Source: Limosilactobacillus panis DSM 6035 (GTDB lineage Bacteria; Bacillota; Bacilli; Lactobacillales; Lactobacillaceae). From it: DNA of 64,000 nucleotides. This document shows, piece after piece, positions 8,812 through 17,428 of the stretch (position 1 is the stretch's first letter; each line of letters starts with the position of its first letter). The DNA is taken from NCBI RefSeq assembly GCF_001435935.1, contig NZ_AZGM01000064.1, forward strand, positions 1-64,000, read 5' to 3'. A program made the position numbers and the translations under genes. Below the pieces are notes generated by a model, which searched no databases, was not told the origin of the DNA, and saw only the letters and a list, made by a program, of their open reading frames with translations.

Positions 8812-8984
8812 GCGAAGCTGAGGGAGTGAGACAGAACTAGCTTGCTATTTCGTTTTCGAACCCCCGCAAGCACAAAGAGGGCTCTAGCGTTCGGAGAATT
8901 CGAACGCTAGAGCCCCTTTGTGTATTGCGCTGTAGCATTTTCAAATATATATGAGACTTATGTCACACCCCCTTTCAGCTTCGC
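8812..8984. repeat. Family II structured intergenic element, copy 1
   Basis: This 173-bp element fills the whole gap between two convergent genes. Its outer arms are GCGAAGCTGA and TCAGCTTCGC, continuing as GGGAGTGAGACA opposite TGTCACACCCCC. The inner hairpin pairs CACAAAG plus GGGCTCTAGCGTTCG (8871-8893) with CGAACGCTAGAGCCC plus CTTTGTG (8901-8922), 22 bp with one bulge. A diverged copy with compensatory changes lies at 61824-61989. It may act as a bidirectional terminator or be a MITE-like unit. GGGAGTG-GACAGAA motifs are, from memory, known in other Gram-positive intergenic repeats. Confidence 0.8.
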
Positions 8985-8986
8985 CT

Positions 8987-10473
8987 TCATTTCCCGGGCA
9001 ATAATTCAACCTTCTCACTGGCAACAGCGTTGATGAAACGCTGGTCATGTTCGACAAAGAGGAGGGGTGGTCGGTAGTCGTGAATGAGTTTGATCAATTG
9101 GTCCTGGTTGTAGGTGTCGAGGTAATTCAGGGGCTCATCCCAGACGTAGAGGTTGGCGGGGGTAGCTAGTGACCGGGCCAGTTCAACCTTCTTTTGCTGG
9201 CCCATGCTCATTTGCTCGATTGGGACGGTGAAGCTGGCTCTTTCCATTCCTAATTTGCGCAAGATTTTAAGAAATTGGTCATATTCTAGTTGGTTCTGCC
9301 GGGCAAATTCCCGCAAGGTGCCGTGGTTGGTGGCATAGTCCTGGCGAACACAGCTTATCTTTATCCCGTGAGCAAGGGAAATGTTTCCCGTGATCTTCCC
9401 CGTAAACTGCCCAAAGAGGGTCTTGATGAGGCTTGACTTCCCAATTCCGTTAGGACCAATTAGCGCCACTTGCTGTCCGGTCTTGACCGCAAAGCTGACG
9501 GGTTGGAAGAGGGACGTGGGGGCCCGCTCAGGGCAACTTTGTCAACACTAAGGAGGGTTTCGTGGTGGGTCCTTACCAGGTTAAGGGGCAGGGGGACAAT
9601 CTCCTCGACCTCCGCCATTAGCCCTTGTCGGTCCTCAATGGCGGAGGTTAACCGGTTCGTGGTGGTCACAGTTTTCTTCATCATTTTCGCGGCCTTGGCA
9701 CCAATGAAGCCCTTGTCGGCATGCGCATTATTCTTCTTTTCGTTTTCTGCTCGCTGGGCCCACTTCGCCCGTTGCTGCCGGGTCTTCTTGAGCTCCTTGA
9801 TTTCGGCCTTAAGCTGGTGGTTCTTGGCGGCGGCCTCCTGGTCCCGCCGCTTCTTCTGGGCAAAGTAGGTGGCGTAATTGCCCTGTTCCAGGACCAGCTG
9901 GTGCCGTTCAATTACCAATGTATGGTCGATGACGGTATCGAGAAATGCCTGGTCGTGGCTCGTAAGGATAAAGCCTTGCTGCTTGGTCTGTAGGTAGGCG
10001 GCCACTTGTTTGCGCCCGACCTGGTCCAAGTGATTGGTTGGCTCATCGAGCAGGAGAAAGGCCCCCGGCAAGGCAAAGGGGGCGGCAAGTTGGACCTTAG
10101 TTTGTTCGCCCCCACTGAGGGTGTTGTATGGTTGCCAGAGGATTGTCGGGTCGACCCCCATGGTGTTTAGCTCACGTTCGATTTGCCATTGGGCCAGGTT
10201 GGCGAGGCCGGGTGCTCCTAGCAGGGTATTAATCGTCAGGTCCCCACTTTCGTTGGTAACCAGTGGAAAGTAGGCAAAATTAAGGTTGCTGGTCACCGTC
10301 CCCGTATAGTCCAGCTGGTGTAAGAGAATCTTCATTAGGGTCGTTTTGCCCCGTCCATTGCGCCCTAGTAGGCCCATCTTCCAGTCACTATTAATGTTTA
10401 AGTGACAGTTGGAAAAGAGGGGGGACTGGCCGGGGTATGCGAAGGTAAGTTTTTTAATAATAATCGGTTCCAT
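8987..10473 (-). pseudogene. Frameshifted Lsa-like ABC-F protein (putative antibiotic ribosome-protection ATPase)
   Basis: Two reading frames together encode one ABC-F protein of about 495 residues, the usual length of the Lsa/Vga/Msr group. The N-terminal part has Walker A GRNGRGKTT, signature LSGGEQTKVQLA and Walker B LLLDEPTNHLD, then a charged linker. The C-terminal part has GPNGIGKSS, MSMGQQKKVELA and WDEPLNYLD. They are separated by a frameshift; restoring one base in the five-base G run at 9518-9522 (C on the coding strand) joins them as VALSGPPTSLF. The start is taken as the ATG at 10473, with AAAGGA 13 bp upstream. A promoter, leader frame and terminator precede it. Such proteins displace lincosamides, pleuromutilins or streptogramins from the ribosome. 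As written the gene is broken unless the indel is a sequencing error. Confidence 0.8.
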
Positions 10474-10501
10474 TAGATAATCACGTTCCTTTCTGGAACG
10501 C

Positions 10502-10531
10502 AAAAAAAGGCCTACCCGCGTAGGATAGGCC
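10502..10531 (-). terminator. Attenuator terminator upstream of the ABC-F gene
   Basis: On the minus strand GGCCTATCC-TACGC-GGGTAGGCC is followed by seven T, ending 28 bp before the ABC-F start. It lies inside the leader transcribed from the promoter at 10691-10719, so it should cause premature termination unless refolded. A second hairpin, GACGG/CCGTC (10541-10556), lies just before it. Confidence 0.75.
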
Positions 10532-10588
10532 CTTATTTTTGACGGACTTTACCGTCACTAATGGAACCAACTAAATGAAATTATAATT

Positions 10589-10660
10589 CTACCCGGGAAA
10601 GCTAATTCGCGCTGGATGCTGAATTAACAATCTTAAAATGTGTAGAATTAAAACTTCAAT
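10589..10660 (-). CDS. Possible leader peptide of the ABC-F attenuator
   Basis: After GGAGG (10669-10673) the frame starting at ATT 10660, 8 nt away, stays open for 23 codons and ends with TAG. The encoded peptide is hydrophobic (EVLILHILRLL near its start). ATT is a rare start codon. The alternative is TTG at 10659, which gives a three-residue peptide (MKF). The last codons and stop (CCCGGGTAG) are complementary, with one mismatch, to CTACGCGGG in the terminator hairpin, as expected for ribosome-mediated attenuation. Translation is inferred, not shown. Confidence 0.4.
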   Translation of the reverse strand: MEVLILHILRLLIQHPARISFPG

Positions 10661-10690
10661 GGTTGATTCCTCCGTGTAAATGATGGTGTC

Positions 10691-10719
10691 AGTGTAATAA
10701 CTTTTCTTTTGCTTGTCAA
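10691..10719 (-). promoter_or_regulatory. Promoter of the ABC-F leader
   Basis: Minus-strand TTGACA (10714-10719), a 17-bp spacer and TACACT (10691-10696). The -35 box abuts the stop codon of the upstream peroxidase gene. Confidence 0.65.
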
Positions 10720-11667
10720 CTACTTGTTTAATTCACCATCGGCAATCTTGTCAAGCAGTGGCCGGGATGGGATGAAGAAGAGCTGGCCGGTAAGGATGTC
10801 GGAGAATGAAAGCAGGTAGTCCTCGTTCTTCAGCATGTTTTCAAGCATCGTCTTCGTGACCTTCCAGTAACGGGAGTAGCCGATGAAGTAGGTCCCGGTG
10901 ATACCAGAAGCAGGGTCAGAGTATGGAACGTTCATCCGGACAATCTTTTGTTCAACCCCATTAATCTTGGCTTGGGAGGCAACGTTGTGGGCGTTCTTGA
11001 ACTTTTCACCATCCGGCAGTTCCAGATCGGAGAACTTCTTCCGTCCCACGGCTTTTTCTTGGTCTTCAGTGGTCAACTTGTCCCAAATATCCATGTGGTG
11101 GCGCCACTTTTGGGCGAAGGCGTAGGACCCGTTTTCAAAGAAGGGGTCTTCATCGCCGACAATGGCGTAGTCAGCGGCATCTTCAACTTGTGGTGCCTCG
11201 GTGCCGTCGATGAAGCCAATGATGGCCCGGCCTTCGAAGTAACGGAAGCCCTTCGTCTCATCAACAACGGTAGTAATGTCTTTCAAGAAGAGGCGACATT
11301 GACTGATCAGTTCGTAGACCACGGCTTCGTCATTAGCCCGAATGTGGAGGAAAATATCACCCTTCGTGGCTGGCATTGAGTACTTTTCGGTTGCCAGCGT
11401 CTCGTAAGGTTCCAGTTCCTTCGGCTTTGGTGCGTCAGGGAAGAGGTAGTCCCATGCCGCACTGCTGAAACCGAGTGAGGCTCTTAAATCCCCCTTGTTA
11501 TCACGAATTCTGAGGGAACGAACAATTGCCTGGTAGCGGTCCACAAATTCTTGGATTGCTGCTTGTTCCTTGGCTTGGTCCTGTCGATTAAGCTCGAGGA
11601 CAGTGAATTGAACGTGTTCGCCTGCATCTTTCCAAACATCTTGTGCTTTACTTGGATTCATAGTCAT
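10720..11667 (-). CDS. DyP-type heme peroxidase
   Basis: A dye-decolorizing peroxidase of 315 residues. The family motif GFIDGTE (GxxDG, with the distal catalytic Asp) lies near residue 151. The probable proximal heme ligand is a His in the middle of the C-terminal half (AHNVASQ near 226), and a conserved Arg lies in the IVRMNVPY region. No Tat or Sec signal is present, so it is cytoplasmic. DyP enzymes use H2O2 to oxidise porphyrins, dyes and phenolics. The start ATG has GGGAG 9 bp upstream. A tandem-ABM-domain gene is divergent across a 163-bp promoter region, hinting at joint heme or oxidative-stress function. Confidence 0.9.
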   Translation of the reverse strand: MTMNPSKAQDVWKDAGEHVQFTVLELNRQDQAKEQAAIQEFVDRYQAIVRSLRIRDNKGDLRASLGFSSAAWDYLFPDAPKPKELEPYETLATEKYSMPATKGDIFLHIRANDEAVVYELISQCRLFLKDITTVVDETKGFRYFEGRAIIGFIDGTEAPQVEDAADYAIVGDEDPFFENGSYAFAQKWRHHMDIWDKLTTEDQEKAVGRKKFSDLELPDGEKFKNAHNVASQAKINGVEQKIVRMNVPYSDPASGITGTYFIGYSRYWKVTKTMLENMLKNEDYLLSFSDILTGQLFFIPSRPLLDKIADGELNK

Positions 11668-11771
11668 TGGAAAAATCTCCCTTCACATTAGTTCCAATTC
11701 CACTTTTCATTATACCATTTTAACGGTGCCGTGGCCTGCTGTTGTGGGTGCCAAAAAGTTTTCGGTTTACT

Positions 11772-11800
11772 TTGGATAGCGTTTTGGCTTATGATATAAG
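11772..11800 (+). promoter_or_regulatory. Promoter of the tandem-ABM protein gene
   Basis: TTGGAT (11772-11777), a 17-bp spacer and TATAAG (11795-11800), about 30 bp before the gene. Confidence 0.5.
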
Positions 11801-11830
11801 CATTATTAAATTCAAGAGGATCAAATAACT

Positions 11831-12490
11831 ATGATGAATGCCGATAATTCTGTCGTGTTTAAGATGCACCTGATTAAAATTGCTCCAGATACGTATGAGC
11901 AATACTTAAATGCTAACCGCGGTAACCTGATTACGGCGGTGGCGATTGAGGACGGTACCTTTGGAATGTATGCTTCACACCAGCCAGATGACCTCACGAG
12001 CAACTACCTGTTTGAGGCCTTTGACAACCAGGAAGCGTACAAGGAACACGTTAGTTCTGACCAGTACCAGCAGTTTGCGCAGGAAATGGATGGCGTGGTC
12101 ACTAACCATGATGAAATTGACCTGGTTCCCCAGTTTATGGGCCACCAAAATGTTGCGCTAAACATTAGCACCCCGAACGACTTATGGGTCAATATCGTAC
12201 GGATGACGGTTGCCACCGACCACCAGGCTGAATATAAAAAGGCGGTGACAGCTGAGTTACAAGGGGCGCTGAGTAACGACCCGGGGATGTTAGCGGTCTA
12301 CGTGGGTACTGAAGAGGGAAAACCAAATGAATGGGTAATCTACGAGGTCTTCCAGTCAGAGGAAAATTACCGTCAACACATTGCTGACCCTGCTTATCAG
12401 GCATACAAAGATAACACCAAGCAATGGGTCGAAAACAAGGACGTCAAGCAAACAATCGGCGACGTTCTGGTTAATCAGAATAATAACTAA
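11831..12490 (+). CDS. Tandem antibiotic-biosynthesis-monooxygenase (ABM) domain protein
   Basis: This 219-residue protein consists of two ferredoxin-like ABM domains, about 8-100 and 118-215. Each has the pattern of a first strand with VFKMHLIKI or VNIVRMTV, a YLFEAFDN or WVIYEVFQ core strand, and a helix ending in H-x4-D-x2-Y (EHVSSDQYQQF and QHIADPAYQAY). Such domains occur in quinol monooxygenases and heme-degrading IsdG-like enzymes. The divergent DyP peroxidase supports a redox or heme-related role, but the substrate is unknown. ATG codons at 11831 and 11834 are both possible after AAGAGGA. A terminator follows directly. Confidence 0.75.
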   Translation: MMNADNSVVFKMHLIKIAPDTYEQYLNANRGNLITAVAIEDGTFGMYASHQPDDLTSNYLFEAFDNQEAYKEHVSSDQYQQFAQEMDGVVTNHDEIDLVPQFMGHQNVALNISTPNDLWVNIVRMTVATDHQAEYKKAVTAELQGALSNDPGMLAVYVGTEEGKPNEWVIYEVFQSEENYRQHIADPAYQAYKDNTKQWVENKDVKQTIGDVLVNQNNN

Positions 12491-12524
12491 AAAGGATTGG
12501 CGAAAATTTCGCCAATCCTTTTTT
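12491..12524. terminator. Intrinsic terminator between convergent genes
   Basis: AAAGGATTGGCGAAA pairs perfectly with TTTCGCCAATCCTTT and is followed by further T. It begins at the base after the stop of the ABM gene. The complementary strand also ends in a T-run, so it may serve gtfA as well. Confidence 0.85.
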
Positions 12525-12556
12525 GTAGAAGATTTAAGAGAGATTCTGAAGAGAAA

Positions 12557-14014
12557 TTATTTTTGTCCCATAACAGTTTCGCCGTTTGCAGTGATGGTGA
12601 AGGCCTTCTTAGCAGCATCGGCATCCAAGACGGCCACGTTAGCCCCATCCTTGTCCTGACGAGTAATCTTGATGGTCGTTTCGGATGGCGTTTCCACCTT
12701 GATGGAACCGTCAAGGTCAAAGGCGGCAAACTTGTTCCGCCATGACAACAGCTTCAACAGGTTAGCAACAACTGGCCGTTGAACTTCCTTAGCAACTTCT
12801 TCCTTGGTGTAGTAGTGACGGTTGATGTTCCGCCCTTCCTTCGTCTTTTCGAGCAGGGCGAGGTCGTTTGAACCAGCCAGTAAACCAACGTAGTAGATCA
12901 TTGGGATACCAGGGGCAAATACTTGGAATGCCCGGGCTAACAGGTAAGCCTTGTCATCGTCACCCAGGGCGGAGTAGTAAGTGGAGTTGATTTGGTAAAT
13001 GTCCAGGTTGTGGTATTCAGCACTGGAGTACTTCCGCTTAACGTTAGCCCCAACCTTGTACAGTTCGTTGGAAGCGTACTTGATTTCATCGTCGGTCAAG
13101 ATGTCCTTAGCATCCACAACCCCGATTCCATCGTGGGTGTCCAGGGTAGTGAATTGCTTCATTGGGCACATCTTCAGCCAGTTAGCTAGCCGTTCTGTCT
13201 TGCCAGAGTACAGGGTGTACAGGGTGGTCATTGGGAGGGCAAAGTCATAGATGAAGTAACCGTGCTTGGAAATCTTTTGTGGAATGGTGTAGTGTTCGTG
13301 AATTTCTGGAAGAATTTCGGCCTTGTAAGGTGCCAGAATGTCACGAACTTCATTTAACAGGTCCCAAATTTCTGGTTCAACAAAGAAGTCGTTGGTGTCA
13401 ACCTTCTTAACAGCGTAAGCAAAGGCGTCTAACCGGATTAAGTCGGCACCGTGCTTAACCATGTCAGTTAATGTTTGCTTGAAGAATTCTTGGGCAACCT
13501 TGCTCTTAACGTTGATGTCGATTTGTTCTTCACCAAACGTGTTCCAGAGGTGTTCCTTGCTACCGTCGTCAAAGTCGATTTCCTGTTCTGGCGCCTTATC
13601 CTTCCGCTTGTAGATCAGGTCGATATCCTTTTGCGTAGGGCGACCCTTACCAGCAGCTTCCCAGAACTTTTCCCAACGGATGAAGAAGTCGCTGTACTTG
13701 GAAGCGTCATGGTTCTTCTTGAAGTCTTGGTACATCACTGACTTCTTGGAGATGTGGTTGATCATGAAGTCAAACATCAGGTAGTAGTCTTCACCCAGTG
13801 CTTCGACGTCGTCCCAGTTACCAAAGGCAGAGTCAACAACATCGTAACGGTAAGGGGCAAAACCACGGTCACCGGTTGATGGGAAGAATGGTAAGAGGTG
13901 GACACCACCAATAGCGTCACCGATGTATTCCTTAAGGACTTCGTGAGTTTCCTTAATGTTCTTGGCCATGGAATCAGAATAGGTGATCAGCATTGCTTTG
14001 TTTTGAATTGGCAT
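12557..14014 (-). CDS. gtfA: Sucrose phosphorylase (GH13_18)
   Basis: A cytoplasmic enzyme of 485 residues that converts sucrose plus phosphate to glucose-1-phosphate and fructose. The GH13 catalytic set is visible: nucleophile Asp in IRLDAFAYA (about 190), acid/base Glu in LPEIHEHY (about 231) and stabiliser Asp in LDTHDGIGV (about 289). The N-terminal [19 protein letters not shown] block is typical of the family and matches the lactobacillal enzyme as I recall it. The start is the ATG of MPIQNK, with GGAGG 9 bp upstream; a longer upstream frame reads into the transporter gene. It lies 19 bp after the MFS gene in one operon under LacI-type operators. Confidence 0.95.
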   Translation of the reverse strand: MPIQNKAMLITYSDSMAKNIKETHEVLKEYIGDAIGGVHLLPFFPSTGDRGFAPYRYDVVDSAFGNWDDVEALGEDYYLMFDFMINHISKKSVMYQDFKKNHDASKYSDFFIRWEKFWEAAGKGRPTQKDIDLIYKRKDKAPEQEIDFDDGSKEHLWNTFGEEQIDINVKSKVAQEFFKQTLTDMVKHGADLIRLDAFAYAVKKVDTNDFFVEPEIWDLLNEVRDILAPYKAEILPEIHEHYTIPQKISKHGYFIYDFALPMTTLYTLYSGKTERLANWLKMCPMKQFTTLDTHDGIGVVDAKDILTDDEIKYASNELYKVGANVKRKYSSAEYHNLDIYQINSTYYSALGDDDKAYLLARAFQVFAPGIPMIYYVGLLAGSNDLALLEKTKEGRNINRHYYTKEEVAKEVQRPVVANLLKLLSWRNKFAAFDLDGSIKVETPSETTIKITRQDKDGANVAVLDADAAKKAFTITANGETVMGQK

Positions 14015-14033
14015 AATAAAAGACCTCCAAAAA

Positions 14034-15251
14034 TTATTGAGCTTGTTTTGCAGTGTGACGAGTAGCAACAAAAATAATGATCGCAATCAGGATCAGGACG
14101 ACCCCGTAAACGGGGAATGGCGCCGCCAGCCCCATCCCACTTGTTGGCTTCCCCAGCAGGTGGTTGGTCCATTCCGCAATTGATGGGGAGAAAAATGAGC
14201 CAAAGTTGAAGCCAATCAGGCAGAGGGATGTAACCAGTGGTTGCCGGTTAGCTGGTGCCAAGTCCGGCAGCAGGTTGAAAATCAGTGGTGAAACCAACTG
14301 AAGTGGGAAGCCGATTAACAACAAGCCGACGACCATCATGACAAAGTTACGACCGGCAAAGCCAAACAAGAAGTTGGCAAGGGCCATCAGGCCGAGTCCC
14401 AAGTAGACCGTCCCGAAACCGAGCCGCTTTTGGATGGTCCCGTAAGAGATTCCACCCAAAGTGGCCCCAATCAGCATCAATGACAAGAACATCGATGAGC
14501 CTGCATAGTGGCTCCCTTTAATCATAACAGCTAATCCGGGGAAGCGGTTCTCCATTCCCACATAATCAGTGACAAGCAGGAAGGCGAAGAGAACGAGCAG
14601 GTAAACCACCGGGCTGATCTTAATAGTCGGCTGACTCTTTGTTAGGTTACCAGCTAAGTTGTCCTCGTCAATGTCTTCGTCCTGTGATTGGCTATCGTTA
14701 GGAACCCGCAGTGCGAAGAAGATTAGGACCAAAAAGGCCAGAAAGTAAACCGCAAATGAGAAGTGCCAGCCAACAAAACTGAGGAACAAGCCGGCAATCG
14801 TTAACGTACATGCCTGACCAATCTGTTCCGCGGCGGCCCGCCAGCCAAGCATCTGGGCCCGCTCAGTGCCTTCGTACCAAACCGAAATCATTGAGATTGC
14901 TTGCGAATTATATAAACCGTAACCAGCCCCTAAGATTAACCGCGAAATTAAAATCGTGGTGTAGTTATCGACAAACATCGGGACAATTCCCGCAAAGCCG
15001 ACAATCATGACCCCGATCATGATGATCTTTTTATCGGAAATGTGGAACCATTCCTGAAGCAGTGGTGAGAGGACCACGAAAATCATGACGGCAAAGGAAG
15101 GGGTGGTGACCAGGTACTCAGACTGGGTCTGGGTGACGTTCAAGGCGGCCTTTAGTTGTGGAAGGGAACCTTGAATGGCGTAGGCACTGGTTACCACGAA
15201 GGAAACGGATAGAAACGCAAGCTTTGTAATAATCGAACTTTTGTTATTCAT
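14034..15251 (-). CDS. MFS transporter, probable sucrose/sugar permease
   Basis: A 405-residue major facilitator protein with 12 predicted membrane segments and an acidic central loop (about 185-205, rich in Asp and Glu). The cytoplasmic loop motif appears in degenerate form ([15 protein letters not shown]). It is the first gene of an operon with sucrose phosphorylase, 19 bp apart, so uptake of sucrose or a related glucoside is the natural inference. No PTS or sugar kinase gene is nearby. The promoter carries two TAAACGTTTA-core palindromes, so substrate-induced expression by a LacI-family repressor is likely. Specificity is not proved by the sequence. Confidence 0.75.
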   Translation of the reverse strand: MNNKSSIITKLAFLSVSFVVTSAYAIQGSLPQLKAALNVTQTQSEYLVTTPSFAVMIFVVLSPLLQEWFHISDKKIIMIGVMIVGFAGIVPMFVDNYTTILISRLILGAGYGLYNSQAISMISVWYEGTERAQMLGWRAAAEQIGQACTLTIAGLFLSFVGWHFSFAVYFLAFLVLIFFALRVPNDSQSQDEDIDEDNLAGNLTKSQPTIKISPVVYLLVLFAFLLVTDYVGMENRFPGLAVMIKGSHYAGSSMFLSLMLIGATLGGISYGTIQKRLGFGTVYLGLGLMALANFLFGFAGRNFVMMVVGLLLIGFPLQLVSPLIFNLLPDLAPANRQPLVTSLCLIGFNFGSFFSPSIAEWTNHLLGKPTSGMGLAAPFPVYGVVLILIAIIIFVATRHTAKQAQ

Positions 15252-15281
15252 ACCTCGTATTGCTTTCTAAAAGATAATTTC

Positions 15282-15354
15282 TTGATAAACGTTTATCAAT
15301 TTAATTTGTGACTATAATATACAATGTAAAATTAATATTGTCAAACGTTTATCA
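15282..15354 (-). promoter_or_regulatory. Sucrose operon promoter with two LacI-type operators
   Basis: The minus strand has TTGACA (15339-15344), 17 bp, TATATT (15316-15321). The perfect 18-bp palindrome TTGATAAACGTTTATCAA (15282-15299) lies just downstream of the start site. A second, slightly diverged copy (15341-15354) overlaps the -35 box. This is classical dual-operator repression. No LacI-family gene is adjacent; the nearest in the window is at 43685-44689. Confidence 0.85.
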
Positions 15355-15475
15355 AAAATATTTTGCAATCACTTTCATTGCTGGTGGACCGGCAATAATT
15401 GAAAATGCCTCTGAAAGCTTATCGATACTGAGAAAGACGGTTAACGAGAGGTGATTGTTCAGTGGGACGCAAAAG

Positions 15476-15528
15476 AAAAAAGCCCCGGCAGCCGTCCTTC
15501 ATAATGAAGGGGCGGTGCCGGAGCTTTT
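15476..15528 (-). terminator. Terminator of the aldo-keto reductase gene
   Basis: AAAGCTCCGGCA pairs with TGCCGGGGCTTT on the minus strand around an inner GCCCCTTCAT/ATGAAGGACGGC arm and ends in a T-run. Confidence 0.8.
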
Positions 15529-15539
15529 CTACCTAGCAA

Positions 15540-16382
15540 CTAGTACTGCTTGTTATATTCGTAAACCAGTTCGGGTTCGCGACCAGTACGCTTGTATTCG
15601 TTTAGGGCATTGATTTGCTGCATTTCATCGTTTGTCAATTCAAAGTCATAGATATCTGCGTTTTGGGCAATTCGGGCCTCATGGACGGACTTTGGAATAA
15701 AGGAAACGCCGCTTTGCAGGTGCCAGCGCAGGATTACCTGGGCAGGTGACTTGTGGTGACGGTCACCAATTTCCTTGAGGACCGCTTCGTTAAGAACCGC
15801 GCCCCGCCCAAGTGGGCTCCACGCCTGGGTGACGATGTGGTGGTCGTGATTAAACTTGAAAAGCGGCTTTTGGGTAAGCAAGGGGTGGAGTTCAATTTGG
15901 TCCACAACCGGCATTTCGTGTGCTTGGGTGGCAAGGTATTGGAGGTGAATCATCTCAAAGTTGCTGACCCCGATTGACTTGGCGAGCCCGGCCTTCTTGA
16001 GGTCTTCAAATGCCCGCCAGGTATCAAAGAAGGCGCGCTGAATTGGCCAGTGGACCAGCAAGAGGTCTATGTAATCCATCTGGAGCTTCTTTAAGGATTC
16101 CTTGACGGAGGCAATTGCCCGGTCATAGCCCTGGTTGTCTTCGCTGACCTTGGTGGTTACGAAAATATCCTTACGGGGGATGGCTAACTTTTGCAGGGCC
16201 ATTCCGACCTCAGCTTCGTTGCCGTATAGTTGGGCGGTATCAAAGAGCCGGTAGCCGTCCTGGTAGGCGTTTTGGATCGATTCTGTCATCGTTTCTTGGC
16301 CATCGACCTTGTACAAGCCAAAGCCCTCTTGGGGCATCTTATTACCATCAGCAAGGGTTAAAAGGTTACTTTTGATATCCAT
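15540..16382 (-). CDS. Aldo/keto reductase, 2,5-diketo-gluconate-reductase type
   Basis: A 280-residue NADPH-dependent AKR barrel. The catalytic tetrad is visible as Asp in RLFDTAQLYGNE (with Tyr), Lys in VTTKVSE and His in LLLVHWPIQ, followed by the family motif SIGVSNF. The C-terminal IPKSVHEARIAQN segment is the phosphate-binding part of the NADPH site. I start at the ATG of MDIKSN, with AAGGAAG 8 bp upstream. It reduces aldehydes or ketones, exact substrate unknown. It is transcribed in the same direction as the serine hydrolase gene 49 bp upstream. Confidence 0.88.
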   Translation of the reverse strand: MDIKSNLLTLADGNKMPQEGFGLYKVDGQETMTESIQNAYQDGYRLFDTAQLYGNEAEVGMALQKLAIPRKDIFVTTKVSEDNQGYDRAIASVKESLKKLQMDYIDLLLVHWPIQRAFFDTWRAFEDLKKAGLAKSIGVSNFEMIHLQYLATQAHEMPVVDQIELHPLLTQKPLFKFNHDHHIVTQAWSPLGRGAVLNEAVLKEIGDRHHKSPAQVILRWHLQSGVSFIPKSVHEARIAQNADIYDFELTNDEMQQINALNEYKRTGREPELVYEYNKQY

Positions 16383-16431
16383 TGAATACACTTCCTTACA
16401 AATCGATAGTAACACATCAAAAAATAAATGT

Positions 16432-17223
16432 TTACTTCATTGCGTTCTTGGTTACCCGGGCGAGCTGCTCGATAGTTTGTTGGCCCCCCGCCATTGAGGA
16501 GTTATTATCCGTGTACACGGCAATCGTGTAGTCCGTACCGTTGTTGTTCTTTACGTAACCAATACTGTTGACAATCCAGCCAGAACCTTCGTAGCTTAAC
16601 CAGCCGTTTTTAATGGCAAAGTTGTTACTGTCCGCAGAGATTCCCCAGGTTTGATCGGCGTCAACGTTACTCATTAAGGAACGAATCGTCTGTTGTTGCT
16701 GACTAGAGAGGATGTCGGACTTATAGAAAATATTATTGAGCAACTTGATCTGGTCACGCGGTGTGGTCGTTGACAAGCCCCAGTTTTCCCGGGCGGTAGA
16801 ATCGGTCATCCCAAACTTATCAAAGGTTTGCTGGAGCCCCGCTTGCTTACCTAGGTAGTTTTCAAAGAGTTCAGTCGTTGCGGTATTATCACTTTGTTCG
16901 ATCATGGCATTGGCCAGGCTTTCTTGGTGGGCAGTTAGACCGCTGGGCTGTTTGAGCAGGATTCCTGCTAAGATCGCAACCTTGACAGTACTAGCGGCGT
17001 GAAACTTATGGTTGGGCTTGTTAGCAGCGGAATACACCCGGTGTGTCTTGGGTGAATAGACCGCGATGCTCACGTTCCCATTTGAGGTGTAGATAATCTT
17101 ATTCCAGGCGCTAGTGAGGCGATTATTAAGTGAACCATAGCGGTGGATTCCCCATATTCCCAAAATAATCAGGATAATAACTAGCCAAATTCTTCTCTTG
17201 CGGTGGTGCGTTCTTTGCTGCAT
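16432..17223 (-). CDS. Membrane-anchored class A beta-lactamase-like serine hydrolase
   Basis: A protein of 263 residues with a basic N-terminus and one hydrophobic segment (about 11-30), probably an uncleaved anchor placing the domain outside the cell. The penicillin-binding fold motifs are present: STVK (SxxK) near 78, SDN near 112 and KNG (KTG variant) near 208. The Glu166-type loop of true beta-lactamases is not clear, so a cell-wall peptidase or esterase role is more likely than antibiotic hydrolysis. I chose the ATG of MQQRTH, with AAGGGG 9 bp upstream. The divergent neighbour is a D,D-carboxypeptidase. Confidence 0.75.
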   Translation of the reverse strand: MQQRTHHRKRRIWLVIILIILGIWGIHRYGSLNNRLTSAWNKIIYTSNGNVSIAVYSPKTHRVYSAANKPNHKFHAASTVKVAILAGILLKQPSGLTAHQESLANAMIEQSDNTATTELFENYLGKQAGLQQTFDKFGMTDSTARENWGLSTTTPRDQIKLLNNIFYKSDILSSQQQQTIRSLMSNVDADQTWGISADSNNFAIKNGWLSYEGSGWIVNSIGYVKNNNGTDYTIAVYTDNNSSMAGGQQTIEQLARVTKNAMK

Positions 17224-17253
17224 ATCACTTGTCCCCTTAATCATGAAATCCAC

Positions 17254-17428
17254 ATAAATACAATGATACCGATAATAATGAAAAAATAAAGTCAGGGGAA
17301 TAATCTTAAGGATACTTTTTAACTTTTAGGTTTTCGGAACTGATTTGTTAACAAAACGTCATATTAAATTACTTGTTTTTCGGCTATGATATGAAGGTAT
17401 GTAAAAGAAACCAGCGGGAGTGATAGCA
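17254..17428. other. Intergenic region between serine hydrolase and dacA
   Basis: An AT-rich divergent promoter region with a possible -10 TATGAT near 17391 for dacA. No convincing operator or RNA structure was seen. Confidence 0.3.

Noticed and set aside
8987-10503. Two separate ABC transporter ATP-binding genes
   Set aside because: They share one family architecture, overlap, and join into one 495-residue ABC-F protein after a one-base correction in a G run.
16432-17223. Beta-lactamase resistance gene
   Set aside because: SxxK, SDN and KNG motifs are present but no clear Glu166-type loop; membrane anchoring and context suggest a wall-related hydrolase.
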